Source of the DNA: Chlorocebus sabaeus
Taxonomy: Eukaryota; Chordata; Mammalia; Primates; Cercopithecidae
Assembly (NCBI RefSeq): GCF_047675955.1
Contig: NW_027327435.1
Location: 604,959-668,958 of the forward strand
Reading direction: 5' to 3'
Length of the DNA stretch: 64,000 nucleotides
The position numbers were made by a program, and so were the translations under genes. Shown one piece after another: positions 1-17,458 of this stretch (position 1 is the first letter of the stretch; each line of letters opens with the position of its first letter). The notes beneath the pieces were generated by a model. It saw only the letters and a list, made by a program, of their open reading frames with translations. It ran no database searches and was not told the origin of the DNA.

Positions 1-871
1 GGACATAGGCATGGGCAAAGACTTCATGTCTAAAACACCAAAAGCAACGGCAGCAAAAGCCAAAATTGACAAATGGGATCTCATTAAACTAAAGAGCTTC
101 TGCACAGCAAAAGAAACTACCATCAGAGTGAACAGGCAACCTACAGAATGGGAGAAAATTTTTGCAATCTACTCATCTGACAAAGGGCTAATATCCAGAA
201 CCTACAAAGAACTCAAACAAATTTACAAGAAAAAAACAAACAACCCCATCAAAAAGTGGGCAAAGGATATGAACAGACATTTCTCAAAAGAAGACATTCA
301 TACAGCCAACAGACACATGAAAAAATGCTCATCATCACTGGCCATCAGAGAAATGCAAATCAAAAGCACAATGAGATACCATCTCACACCAGTTAGAATG
401 GCGATCATTAAAATGTCAGGAAACAACAGGTGCTGGAGAGCACGTGGAGAAATAGGAACACTTTTACACTGTTGGTGGGATTGTAAACTAGTTCAACCAT
501 TATGGAAAATAGTATGGCGATTCCTCAAGGATCTAGAACTAGATGTACCATATGACCCAGCCATCCCATTACTAGGTATATACCCAAAGGATTATAAATT
601 ATGCTGCTATAAAGACACATGCACACGTATGTTTATTGCAGCACTATTCACAATAGCAAAGACTTGGAATCAACCCAAATGTCCATCAGTGACAGATTGG
701 ATTAAGAAAATGTGGCACATATACACCATGGAATACTATGCAGCCATAAAAAAGGATGAGTTTGTGTCCTTTGTAGGGACATGGATGCAGCTGGAAACCA
801 TCATTCTCAGCAAACTATCACAAGAACAGAAAACCAAACACCGCATGTTCTCACTCATAGGCGGGAACTGA
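1..871 (+). pseudogene. L1 ORF2 C-terminal part, copy 0 (partial)
   Basis: The frame is open from position 2 to the TGA at 869-871 and encodes the C-terminal domain of ORF2p, including the cysteine-rich motif. In human ORF2p that motif is C-x3-C-x7-H-x4-C. Here the first Cys (431-433), the His and the last Cys are present, but the second Cys codon is CGT (Arg) at 443-445. The upstream part, where the other copies carry a frameshift and a stop, lies outside the window. It is called a pseudogene by analogy with the complete copies. Confidence 0.9.
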
Positions 872-1089
872 ACAATGAGATCACTTGGACTCGGGAAGGG
901 GAACATCACACACTGGGGCCTATCATGGGGAGGGGGGAGCGGGAAGGGATTGCATTGGGAGTTATACCTGATGTAAATGACGAGTTGATGGGTGCAGCAC
1001 ACCAACATGGCACAAGAATACATATGTAGCAAACCTGCACGTTGTGCACATGTACCCTACAACTTGAAGTTTAATAATGATAAATAAAT

Positions 1090-1128
<39 letters not shown>
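872..1128 (+). other. L1 3' UTR and tail, copy 0
   Basis: A 220-bp 3' UTR is followed by a pure AAAT run at 1092-1128 (37 bp). A G-rich tract at 927-948 has four G-runs of three or more separated by short loops, which fits the G-quadruplex pattern known in L1 3' UTRs. AATAAA-type polyadenylation signals are embedded in the tail. Confidence 0.9.
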
Positions 1129-1129
<1 letters not shown>

Positions 1130-1145
1130 AGAAGCCTTTCGCGAA
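1129..1145 (+). repeat. 3' target-site duplication of L1 copy 0
   Basis: AAGAAGCCTTTCGCGAA directly follows the L1 tail. It is identical to the 17 bp preceding every complete L1 in the window. Confidence 0.92.
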
Positions 1146-3040
1146 GACTCATCTTGTGGAATTTGCAAAGTGATATTTGGAAGCCCATAAAGGGCCATGG
1201 TGAAAAAGGAAATATCTTCAGTGAAAAACTGGAAAGAAGCTTTCTGAGAGACTGCTTTGTATTCTCTTAATTCATCTCACACAATTACCGCTTTCCCCTC
1301 AAGAATCCTTTCGCTAAGACTGCTCTTGTGGAATTTGCAGAGTGATATTTGGAAGCCCATAGAGGACTATGGTGAAAAAGGAAATATCTTCAGTTACAAA
1401 CTGGAAAGAAGCTTTCTGACAAACTGCTTTGTGTTCTGTTAATTCATCTCACAGAGTTACAGCTTTCCCCTCAAGAAGTCTTTCTCTGAGACTGTTCTTG
1501 TGGAAACTGCAAAGTGATGTTTGGAAGCTCAAAGGGGCTATGGTGAAAAAGGAAATACACTAAGATAAAAACCGAAAAGAAACTTTCTGAAAAACTGCTT
1601 AGTGTTCTGTTAGTTCATCTCACAGTGTTACAGCTTTCCCCTCAGGAAGCCGTTCACTAAGACTGTTCTTGTGAAATTTGGAAAGTAATATTAGGAAGCC
1701 CATAGAGGGCAATGGTGAAAAAGAAAATATCTTCCATGAAAAACTGTAAAGAATCTTTCTGAGAAACTGACTTGTGTTCTGTTAATTCATGTCACAGAGT
1801 TACAGCTTTCCACTTAAGAAGCCTTTCCCTAAGACTGTTCTTGTGGAATTTGCAAAGTGATATTTGGAAGCCCATAGATGGCTATGGTGAAAGAGAAAAT
1901 ATCTTCCTTAAGAAACTGGAAAGAAGCTTTCTGAGAGACAGCTTTGTGTTCCATTAATTAATCTCACAGTGTTACAGCTTTCCCCTCAAGAAGCCTTTCA
2001 CTAAGAATGTTCTTGTGGAATTTGCAACGTGACATTTGGAAGCCCATAAAGGGCCATGGTGAAAAAGGAAATATCTTCAGTTAAAAACTGGAAAGAAGCT
2101 TTCTGAGAGACTTCTGAGAAACTGCGTTGTGTTCTGTTAATTCATCTCACAGTGTTACAGCTTTCCCTCAGGAATCCTATAGTTAAAGCTGTTCTTGTAG
2201 AATTTGCAAAGCGATATTTGGAAGCCCATAGAGGGCTATGGTGAAAAAGTAAATATCCTAAAATAGAAACTGAAAAGAAACTTTCTGAGAAACTGCTTTG
2301 TGTTCTGTTAATTCATCTCACAGAGTTACAGCTTTCCCCTCAAGAAGCCTTTCGCTAAGACGGTTCTTGTGGAATTTGCAAAGTGATATTTGGAAGCCCA
2401 TAGAGGGCTATGGTGAGAAAGGAAATATCCTAGGATAAAAACTGAAAATAAGCTTTCTGAGAAACTGCTTTGTGTTCTGTTAATTCAACTACCAGAGTTA
2501 CCGTTTCCCCTCAAGTAGCCTTTCTCAAGAAGCCTTTCGCTAAGACTGTTCTTGTGGAATTTGCAAAGTGATATTTGGAAGCCCATAGAGGGCTACGGTG
2601 AAAAAGGAAATATCTTCCGTTAAAAACTGGAAAGAATCTTTCTGAGAAACTGCTTTGTGTTCTGTTAATTCATCTCACAGAGTTACAGCTTTCCCGCAAG
2701 GAACCGTTCACTGAGGCTGTTGTTGTGGAATTTGCAATGTGATATTTGGAAGCCCATTGAGGGCTATGTTGAAAAAGGAAATATGCTAAGATAAAAACTG
2801 AAAAGAAGGTATCTGAGAAACTGCTATGTGTTCTGTTAATGACCTCACAGAGTTACAGCTTTCCCTTCAAGAAGACTTTCGCTAAGTCTGTTCTTGTGGA
2901 ATTTACAAAGGGATATTGGGAAGCCCGTAGAGGGCTATGGTGAAAAAGGAAATATCTCCGGTAAAAAACTGGAAAGAAGCTTTCCGAGAAACGGCTTTGT
3001 GTTCTGTTAATTCATCTCACAGAGTTACAGCTTTCCCCTG

Positions 3041-3057
3041 AAGAAGCCTTTCGCGAA
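3041..3057 (+). repeat. 5' target-site duplication of L1 copy 1
   Basis: AAGAAGCCTTTCGCGAA immediately precedes the L1 5' end. The partner copy is at 9240-9256. Joining the two flanks restores an ordinary alphoid monomer. Confidence 0.95.
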
Positions 3058-3237
3058 TGGCCGAATAGGAACAGCTCCAGTCTCCAACTCCCAGCGCGAG
3101 CGACACAGAAGACCGGTGATTTCTGCATTTTCAACTGAGGAGGGGCGGAGCAAGATGGCCAAATAGGAACAGCTCCAGTCTCCAACTCCCAGCGCGAGCC
3201 ACACAGAAGACCGGTGATTTCTGCATTTTCAACTGAG
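3057..3237 (+). repeat. Duplicated L1 5' end, copy 1
   Basis: An 83-bp segment at 3057-3139 is repeated at 3155-3237, an offset of 98 bp. The 15 bases between them (3140-3154) are the extreme L1 5' end, so a 5'-truncated partial L1 start precedes a complete start. The two copies differ at a G/A in the base after GGCC. In this unit alone they also differ at 3200 (C instead of G). Confidence 0.93.
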
Positions 3238-4168
3238 GTACTGGGTTCATCTCACTGGGGAGTGCCAGACGATCGGTGCTGGTCAGCTGCTGCAGCCTGA
3301 CCAGCGAGAGCTGAAGCAGGGCGAGGCATTGCCTCACCTGGAAAGCGCAAGGGGGAAGGGAATCCCTTTTCCTAGCCAGGGGAACTGAGACACACAACAC
3401 CTGGAAAATCGGGTAACTCCCACCCCAATACTGTGCTTTAAGCAAACAGGCACACCAGGAGATCATATCCCACACCTGGCCGGGAGGGTCCCACACCCAC
3501 GGAGCCTCCCTCATTGCTAGCACAGCAGTCTGTGATCTACCGGCAAGGCAGCAGCGAGGCTGGGGGAGGGGCGCCTGCCATTGCTGAGGCTTAAGTAGGT
3601 AAACAAAGCTGCTGGGAAGCTCGAACTGGGTGGAGCTCACAGCAGCTCAAGGAAACCTGCCTGTCTCTGTAGACTCCACCTCTGGGGACAGGGCACAATA
3701 AACAATAACAAACGCCGCAGCTCTGCAGACGCAAACGACTCTGTCTGACAGCTTTGAAGAGAGCAGTGGATCTCCCAACACGGAGGTTGAGATCTGAGAA
3801 GGGACAGACTCCCTGCTCAAGTGGGTCCCTGACCCCTGAGTAGCCTAACTGGGAGACATCCCCCACTAGGGGCAGTCTGACACCCCACACCTCACAGGGT
3901 GGAGTACACCCCTGAGAGGAAGCTTTCAAAGCAAGAATCAGGCAGGTACACTCGCTGTTCAGAAATATTCTATCTTCTGCAGCCTCTGCTGCTGATACCC
4001 AGGCAAACAGGGTCTGGAGTGGACCTCAAGCAATCTCCTACAGCTACAACCTACAGCTGAGGATCCTGACTGTTAGAACGAAAGCTATCAAAAAGGAAGG
4101 ACACCTACACCAAAACCCCATCAGTACATCACCATCATCAAAGACCAGAGGCAGATAAAACCACAAAG
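3058..4168 (+). promoter_or_regulatory. L1 5' UTR with internal promoter, copy 1
   Basis: This 1111-bp CpG- and GC-rich leader lies ahead of ORF1. It includes the YY1-type motif AAGATGGCC at 3152-3160, which in human L1 positions transcription start at the element's first base. The additional upstream partial 5' end carries only a weakened version of that motif. Without the extra part the leader is about 1.03 kb, longer than the roughly 0.9 kb of the youngest human L1. That length would fit retention of the 129-bp segment present in older L1PA leaders (inference from length only). Confidence 0.85.
3131..3640 (-). other. Antisense ORF in L1 5' UTR (ORF0-like position), copy 1
   Basis: A 169-codon frame is open on the minus strand across the first 500 bp of the L1 leader. 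Primate L1 leaders contain an antisense promoter and, in human and chimpanzee, a short antisense ORF0 of about 70 codons in this area. Here the frame is longer and its stop (complement of 3131-3133) lies in the duplicated partial 5' end. I see no independent sign of translation; treat it as a candidate only. Confidence 0.4.
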
Positions 4169-5185
4169 ATGGGGAAAAAGCAGGGCAGAAAAGCTGGAAG
4201 TTCAAAAAATAAGAGCGCATCTCCCCCGGCAAAGGAGCGCAGCTCATCGCCAGCAACAGATCAAAGCTGGACGGAGAATGACTTTGACGACATGAGAGAA
4301 GAAGGCTTCAGTCCATCAAATTTCTCAGAGCTAAAGGAGGAATTACGTACCCAGCGCAAAGAAACTAAAAATCTTGAAAAAAATGTGGAAGAATTGATGG
4401 CTAGAGTCATTAATGCAGAGAAGCTCACAAACGAAATGAAAGACACGAAAACCATGGCACGAGAAATACGTGACAAATGCACAAGCTTCAGTAACCGACT
4501 CGATCAACTGGAAGAAAGAATGTCAGCGATGGAGGATCAAATGAATGAAATGAAGCGAGAAGAGAAACCAAAAGAAAAAAGAAGAAAAAGAAATGAACAA
4601 AGCCTGCAAGAAGTATGGGATTATGTAAAAAGACCAAATCTACGTCTGATTGGGGTGCCTGAAAGTGAGGGGGAAAATGGAACCAAGTTGGAAAACACTC
4701 TTCAGGATATCATCCAGGAGAACTTCCCCAACCTAGTAGGGCAGGCCAACATTCAAATCCAGGAAATACAGAGAACGCCACAAAGATACTCCTCGAGAAG
4801 AGCAACTCCAAGACACATAATTGCCAGATTCACCAAAGTTGAAATGAAGGAAAAAATCTTAAGGGCAGCCAGAGAGAAAGGTCGGGTTACCCACAAAGGG
4901 AAGCCCATCAGACTAACAGCAGATCTCTCGGCAGAAACTCTTCAAGCCAGAAGAGAGTGGGGGCCAATATTCAACATTCTTAAAGAAAAGAATTTTAAAC
5001 CCAGAATTTTATATCCAGCCAAACTAAGTTTCATAAGTGAAGGAGAAATAAAATCCTTTACAGATAAGCAAATGCTTAGAGATTTTGTCACCACTAGGCC
5101 TGCCTTACAAGAGACCCTGAAGGAAGCACTAAACATGGAAAGGAACAACCGGTACCAGCCATTGCAAAAACATGCCAAAATGTAA
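4169..5185 (+). CDS. ORF1: L1 ORF1p, RNA-binding chaperone, copy 1
   Basis: This intact 338-codon ORF has the usual length of primate ORF1p, a trimeric RNA-binding protein that coats L1 RNA in cytoplasmic ribonucleoprotein particles. The N-terminal basic segment is followed by a heptad-rich coiled coil (about residues 50-150). The RRM begins near residue 157 (RLIGVPE) and is followed by the C-terminal domain. The RNA-contacting Arg pair is at 261-262. S/T-P sites at 18, 27, 203 and 213 match the proline-directed kinase sites of human ORF1p. The ATG is chosen because it gives canonical length and follows the leader. Asn72 is private to this copy (Lys elsewhere). ORF2 starts 63 nt downstream. 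Confidence 0.93.
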   Translation: MGKKQGRKAGSSKNKSASPPAKERSSSPATDQSWTENDFDDMREEGFSPSNFSELKEELRTQRKETKNLEKNVEELMARVINAEKLTNEMKDTKTMAREIRDKCTSFSNRLDQLEERMSAMEDQMNEMKREEKPKEKRRKRNEQSLQEVWDYVKRPNLRLIGVPESEGENGTKLENTLQDIIQENFPNLVGQANIQIQEIQRTPQRYSSRRATPRHIIARFTKVEMKEKILRAAREKGRVTHKGKPIRLTADLSAETLQARREWGPIFNILKEKNFKPRILYPAKLSFISEGEIKSFTDKQMLRDFVTTRPALQETLKEALNMERNNRYQPLQKHAKM

Positions 5186-5248
5186 AGACAATCAAGGCTA
5201 GGAAGAAACTGCATCAACTAATGAGCAAAATAACCAGTTAATATCATA

Positions 5249-8978
<3,730 letters not shown>

Positions 8979-9196
8979 ACAATGAGATCACTTGGACTCG
9001 GGAAGGGGAACATCACACACCGGGGCCTATCATGGGGAGGGGGGAGCGGGAAGGGATTGCATTGGGAGTTATACCTGATGTAAATGACGAGTTGATGGGT
9101 GCAGCACACCAACATGGCACAAGAATACATATGTAGCAAACCTGCACGTTGTGCACATGTACCCTACAACTTGAAGTTTAATAATGATAAATAAAT

Positions 9197-9239
<43 letters not shown>
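8979..9239 (+). other. L1 3' UTR and tail, copy 1
   Basis: A 220-bp 3' UTR carries a G-quadruplex-type tract at 9034-9055. It is followed by the longest AAAT run in the window, at 9199-9239 (41 bp). Confidence 0.9.
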
Positions 9240-9240
<1 letters not shown>

Positions 9241-9256
9241 AGAAGCCTTTCGCGAA
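9240..9256 (+). repeat. 3' target-site duplication of L1 copy 1
   Basis: This is a perfect 17-bp match to 3041-3057, including the CGCG. Confidence 0.95.
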
Positions 9257-11151
9257 GACTCATCTTGTGGAATTTGCAAAGTGATATTTGGAAGCCCATA
9301 AAGGGCCATGGTGAAAAAGGAAATATCTTCAGTGAAAAACTGGAAAGAAGCTTTCTGAGAGACTGCTTTGTATTCTCTTAATTCATCTCACACAATTACC
9401 GCTTTCCCCTCAAGAATCCTTTCGCTAAGACTGCTCTTGTGGAATTTGCAGAGTGATATTTGGAAGCCCATAGAGGACTATGGTGAAAAAGGAAATATCT
9501 TCAGTTACAAACTGGAAAGAAGCTTTCTGACAAACTGCTTTGTGTTCTGTTAATTCATCTCACAGAGTTACAGCTTTCCCCTCAAGAAGTCTTTCTCTGA
9601 GACTGTTCTTGTGGAAACTGCAAAGTGATGTTTGGAAGCTCAAAGGGGCTATGGTGAAAAAGGAAATACACTAAGATAAAAACCGAAAAGAAACTTTCTG
9701 AAAAACTGCTTAGTGTTCTGTTAGTTCATCTCACAGTGTTACAGCTTTCCCCTCAGGAAGCCGTTCACTAAGACTGTTCTTGTGAAATTTGGAAAGTAAT
9801 ATTAGGAAGCCCATAGAGGGCAATGGTGAAAAAGAAAATATCTTCCATGAAAAACTGTAAAGAATCTTTCTGAGAAACTGACTTGTGTTCTGTTAATTCA
9901 TGTCACAGAGTTACAGCTTTCCACTTAAGAAGCCTTTCCCTAAGACTGTTCTTGTGGAATTTGCAAAGTGATATTTGGAAGCCCATAGATGGCTATGGTG
10001 AAAGAGAAAATATCTTCCTTAAGAAACTGGAAAGAAGCTTTCTGAGAGACAGCTTTGTGTTCCATTAATTAATCTCACAGTGTTACAGCTTTCCCCTCAA
10101 GAAGCCTTTCACTAAGACTGTTCTTGTGGAATTTGCAACGTGACATTTGGAAGCCCATAAAGGGCCATGGTGAAAAAGGAAATATCTTCAGTTAAAAACT
10201 GGAAAGAAGCTTTCTGAGAGACTTCTGAGAAACTGCTTTGTGTTCTGTTAATTCATCTCACAGTGTTACAGCTTTCCCTCAGGAATCCTATAGTTAAAGC
10301 TGTTCTTGTAGAATTTGCAAAGCGATATTTGGAAGCCCATAGAGGGCTATGGTGAAAAAGTAAATATCCTAAAATAGAAACTGAAAAGAAACTTTCTGAG
10401 AAACTGCTTTGTGTTCTGTTAATTCATCTCACAGAGTTACAGCTTTCCCCTCAAGAAGCCTTTCGCTAAGACGGTTCTTGTGGAATTTGCAAAGTGATAT
10501 TTGGAAGCCCATAGAGGGCTATGGTGAGAAAGGAAATATCCTAGGATAAAAACTGAAAATAAGCTTTCTGAGAAACTGCTTTGTGTTCTGTTAATTCAAC
10601 TACCAGAGTTACCGTTTCCCCTCAAGTAGCCTTTCTCAAGAAGCCTTTCGCTAAGACTGTTCTTGTGGAATTTGCAAAGTGATATTTGGAAGCCCATAGA
10701 GGGCTACGGTGAAAAAGGAAATATCTTCCGTTAAAAACTGGAAAGAATCTTTCTGAGAAACTGCTTTGTGTTCTGTTAATTCATCTCACAGAGTTACAGC
10801 TTTCCCGCAAGGAACCGTTCACTGAGGCTGTTGTTGTGGAATTTGCAATGTGATATTTGGAAGCCCATTGAGGGCTATGTTGAAAAAGGAAATATGCTAA
10901 GATAAAAACTGAAAAGAAGGTATCTGAGAAACTGCTATGTGTTCTGTTAATGACCTCACAGAGTTACAGCTTTCCCTTCAAGAAGACTTTCGCTAAGTCT
11001 GTTCTTGTGGAATTTACAAAGGGATATTGGGAAGCCCGTAGAGGGCTATGGTGAAAAAGGAAATATCTCCGGTAAAAAACTGGAAAGAAGCTTTCCGAGA
11101 AACGGCTTTGTGTTCTGTTAATTCATCTCACAGAGTTACAGCTTTCCCCTG

Positions 11152-11168
11152 AAGAAGCCTTTCGCGAA
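11152..11168 (+). repeat. 5' target-site duplication of L1 copy 2
   Basis: Identical 17-mer. Its partner is at 17442-17458, with one G-to-A change. Confidence 0.94.
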
Positions 11169-11348
11169 TGGCCGAATAGGAACAGCTCCAGTCTCCAACT
11201 CCCAGCGCGAGCGACACAGAAGACCGGTGATTTCTGCATTTTCAACTGAGGAGGGGCGGAGCAAGATGGCCAAATAGGAACAGCTCCAGTCTCCAACTCC
11301 CAGCGCGAGCGACACAGAAGACCGGTGATTTCTGCATTTTCAACTGAG
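11168..11348 (+). repeat. Duplicated L1 5' end, copy 2
   Basis: 83-bp segments at 11168-11250 and 11266-11348, separated by the 15-bp extreme 5' end, show the same arrangement as in copy 1. Only the G/A difference after GGCC separates them. Confidence 0.93.
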
Positions 11349-12279
11349 GTACTGGGTTCATCTCACTGGGGAGTGCCAGACGATCGGTGCTGGTCAGCTG
11401 CTGCAGCCTGACCAGCGAGAGCTGAAGCAGGGCGAGGCATTGCCTCACCTGGAAAGCGCAAGGGGGAAGGGAATCCCTTTTCCTAGCCAGGGGAACTGAG
11501 ACACACAACACCTGGAAAATCGGGTAACTCCCACCCCAATACTGTGCTTTAAGCAAACAGGCACACCAGGAGATCATATCCCACACCTGGCCGGGAGGGT
11601 CCCACACCCACGGAGCCTCCCTCATTGCTAGCACAGCAGTCTGTGATCTACCGGCAAGGCAGCAGCGAGGCTGGGGGAGGGGCGCCCGCCATTGCTGAGG
11701 CTTAAGTAGGTAAACAAAGCTGCTGGGAAGCTCGAACTGGGTGGAGCTCACAGCAGCTCAAGGAAACCTGCCTGTCTCTGTAGACTCCACCTCTGGGGAC
11801 AGGGCACAATAAACAATAACAAACGCAGCAGCTCTGCAGACGCAAACGACTCTGTCTGACAGCTTTGAAGAGAGCAGTGGATCTCCCAACACGGAGGTTG
11901 AGATCTGAGAAGGGACAGACTCCCTGCTCAAGTGGGTCCCTGACCCCTGAGTAGCCTAACTGGGAGACATCCCCCACTAGGGGCAGTCTGACACCCCACA
12001 CCTCACAGGGTGGAGTACACCCCTGAGAGGAAGCTTTCAAAGCAAGAATCAGGCAGGTACACTCGCTGTTCAGAAATATTCTATCTTCTGCAGCCTCTGC
12101 TGCTGATACCCAGGCAAACAGGGTCTGGAGTGGACCTCAAGCAATCTCCTACAGCTACAACCTACAGCTGAGGATCCTGACTGTTAGAACGAAAGCTATC
12201 AAAAAGGAAGGACACCTACACCAAAACCCCATCAGTACATCACCATCATCAAAGACCAGAGGCAGATAAAACCACAAAG
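11169..12279 (+). promoter_or_regulatory. L1 5' UTR with internal promoter, copy 2
   Basis: This 1111-bp leader has the YY1-type motif at 11263-11271. Near 11825 it reads AACGCAGCAG, where copy 1 alone has AACGCCGCAG. Confidence 0.85.
11242..11751 (-). other. Antisense ORF in L1 5' UTR, copy 2
   Basis: A 169-codon minus-strand frame in the same position as in copy 1, with one amino-acid change (Arg for Gln near residue 22). The frame is preserved, but no coding evidence is visible. Confidence 0.4.
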
Positions 12280-13296
12280 ATGGGGAAAAAGCAGGGCAGA
12301 AAAGCTGGAAGTTCAAAAAATAAGAGCGCATCTCCCCCGGCAAAGGAGCGCAGCTCATCGCCAGCAACAGATCAAAGCTGGACGGAGAATGACTTTGACG
12401 ACATGAGAGAAGAAGGCTTCAGTCCATCAAATTTCTCAGAGCTAAAGGAGGAATTACGTACCCAGCGCAAAGAAACTAAAAATCTTGAAAAAAAAGTGGA
12501 AGAATTGATGGCTAGAGTCATTAATGCAGAGAAGCTCACAAACGAAATGAAAGACACGAAAACCATGGCACGAGAAATACGTGACAAATGCACAAGCTTC
12601 AGTAACCGACTCGATCAACTGGAAGAAAGAATGTCAGCGATGGAGGATCAAATGAATGAAATGAAGCGAGAAGAGAAACCAAAAGAAAAAAGAAGAAAAA
12701 GAAATGAACAAAGCCTGCAAGAAGTATGGGATTATGTAAAAAGACCAAATCTACGTCTGATTGGGGTGCCTGAAAGTGAGGGGGAAAATGGAACCAAGTT
12801 GGAAAACACTCTTGAGGATATCATCCAGGAGAACTTCCCCAACCTAGTAGGGCAGGCCAACATTCAAATCCAGGAAATACAGAGAACGCCACAAAGATAC
12901 TCCTCGAGAAGAGCAACTCCAAGACACATAATTGCCAGATTCACCAAAGTTGAAATGAAGGAAAAAATCTTAAGGGCAGCCAGAGAGAAAGGTCGGGTTA
13001 CCCACAAAGGGAAGCCCATCAGACTAACAGCAGATCTCTCGGCAGAAACTCTTCAAGCCAGAAGAGAGTGGGGGCCAATATTCAACATTCTTAAAGAAAA
13101 GAATTTTAAACCCAGAATTTTATATCCAGCCAAACTAAGTTTCATAAGTGAAGGAGAAATAAAATCCTTTACAGATAAGCAAATGCTTAGAGATTTTGTC
13201 ACCACTAGGCCTGCCTTACAAGAGACCCTGAAGGAAGCACTAAACATGGAAAGGAACAACCGGTACCAGCCATTGCAAAAACATGCCAAAATGTAA
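12280..13296 (+). CDS. ORF1: L1 ORF1p, copy 2
   Basis: Intact 338-codon ORF1 with complete coiled coil, RRM and C-terminal domain, and with Arg261-Arg262 present. Relative to the other copies it has a private Glu179 in place of Gln within the RRM. Lys72 is the common state. It would produce a normal-length ORF1p if transcribed from the leader 1.1 kb upstream. Confidence 0.93.
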   Translation: MGKKQGRKAGSSKNKSASPPAKERSSSPATDQSWTENDFDDMREEGFSPSNFSELKEELRTQRKETKNLEKKVEELMARVINAEKLTNEMKDTKTMAREIRDKCTSFSNRLDQLEERMSAMEDQMNEMKREEKPKEKRRKRNEQSLQEVWDYVKRPNLRLIGVPESEGENGTKLENTLEDIIQENFPNLVGQANIQIQEIQRTPQRYSSRRATPRHIIARFTKVEMKEKILRAAREKGRVTHKGKPIRLTADLSAETLQARREWGPIFNILKEKNFKPRILYPAKLSFISEGEIKSFTDKQMLRDFVTTRPALQETLKEALNMERNNRYQPLQKHAKM

Positions 13297-13359
13297 AGAC
13301 AATCAAGGCTAGGAAGAAACTGCATCAACTAATGAGCAAAATAACCAGTTAATATCATA

Positions 13360-17188
<3,829 letters not shown>

Positions 17189-17441
17189 ACAATGAGATCA
17201 CTTGGACTCGGGAAGGGGAACATCACACACCGGGGCCTATCATGGGGAGGGGGGAGCGGGAAGGGATTGCATTGGGAGTTATACCTGATGTAAATGACGA
17301 GTTGATGGGTGCAGCACACCAACATGGCACAAGAATACATATGTAGCAAACCTGCACGTTGTGCACATGTACCCTACAACTTGAAGTTTAATAATGATAA
17401 ATAAATTTAAATAAATAAATAAATAAAGAAAGAAAGAAAGA
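17189..17441 (+). other. L1 3' UTR and mixed tail, copy 2
   Basis: The 220-bp 3' UTR has a G-rich tract at 17244-17265. The 33-bp tail at 17409-17441 starts with AAAT units and then switches to AAAG units. Confidence 0.9.
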
Positions 17442-17458
17442 AAGAAGCCTTTCACGAA
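17442..17458 (+). repeat. 3' target-site duplication of L1 copy 2 (one mismatch)
   Basis: It reads TTCACGAA where the 5' copy reads TTCGCGAA. The change at 17454 is a CpG-type G-to-A transition shared with copies 3-6. Confidence 0.93.

Larger units (their letters stand above)
1..1128 (+). mobile_element. L1 copy 0, 3' part only (cut by window start)
   Basis: This is the 3' end of an L1 that begins outside the window: the last 290 codons of ORF2, the 3' UTR and the tail. It matches the 3' ends of the complete copies downstream and is followed by the same 17-bp target-site duplication. One private difference is T instead of C at 914 in the 3' UTR, a CpG-type transition. Confidence 0.95.
1129..3057. 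repeat. Alpha-satellite 11-mer, block A
   Basis: Eleven divergent alphoid monomers can be phased on the AAGCCC motif at 1181, 1353, 1525 (AAGCTC), 1696, 1868, 2040, 2222, 2394, 2579, 2750 and 2921. Spacings are 172, 172, 171, 172, 172, 182, 172, 185, 171 and 171 bp. The eleventh interval, measured across the L1, is 172 bp. The two long spacings come from a short duplication around 2100-2120 and a 14-bp tandem duplication (2511-2524 and 2525-2538). Private variants include an A near 2007 and a G near 2125. No protein-coding gene is credible here. Confidence 0.95.
9240..11168. repeat. Alpha-satellite 11-mer, block B
   Basis: The block has the same eleven monomers, the same length (1929 bp) and the same 10- and 14-bp expansions as the first block. 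It lacks the two private variants of that block and appears close to the array consensus. Confidence 0.95.

Noticed and set aside
781..1029. 82-codon plus-strand and 98-codon minus-strand frames over the ORF2 end and 3' UTR
   Set aside because: They overlap the ORF2 terminus out of frame and run into the 3' UTR. Preserved only because the units are copies of one another.
1257..1442. 61-codon open frames within the satellite blocks (also at 1772-1957 and equivalents)
   Set aside because: They follow the alphoid monomer period, start at arbitrary ATGs and simply reflect an A/T-rich repeat with few stops in one frame. There is no sign of a gene.
2340..2380. Possible CENP-B box in the alphoid monomers (TTTCGCTAAGACGGTTC around 2351)
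   Set aside because: The TTCG is present, but the required internal A and the CGGG are not. No monomer I inspected fits the 17-bp consensus; a motif scan would settle it.
1129..3057. CRISPR-like or bacterial repeat array
   Set aside because: Monomers of about 172 bp without constant repeat/variable spacer structure, next to primate L1, are alphoid satellite DNA.
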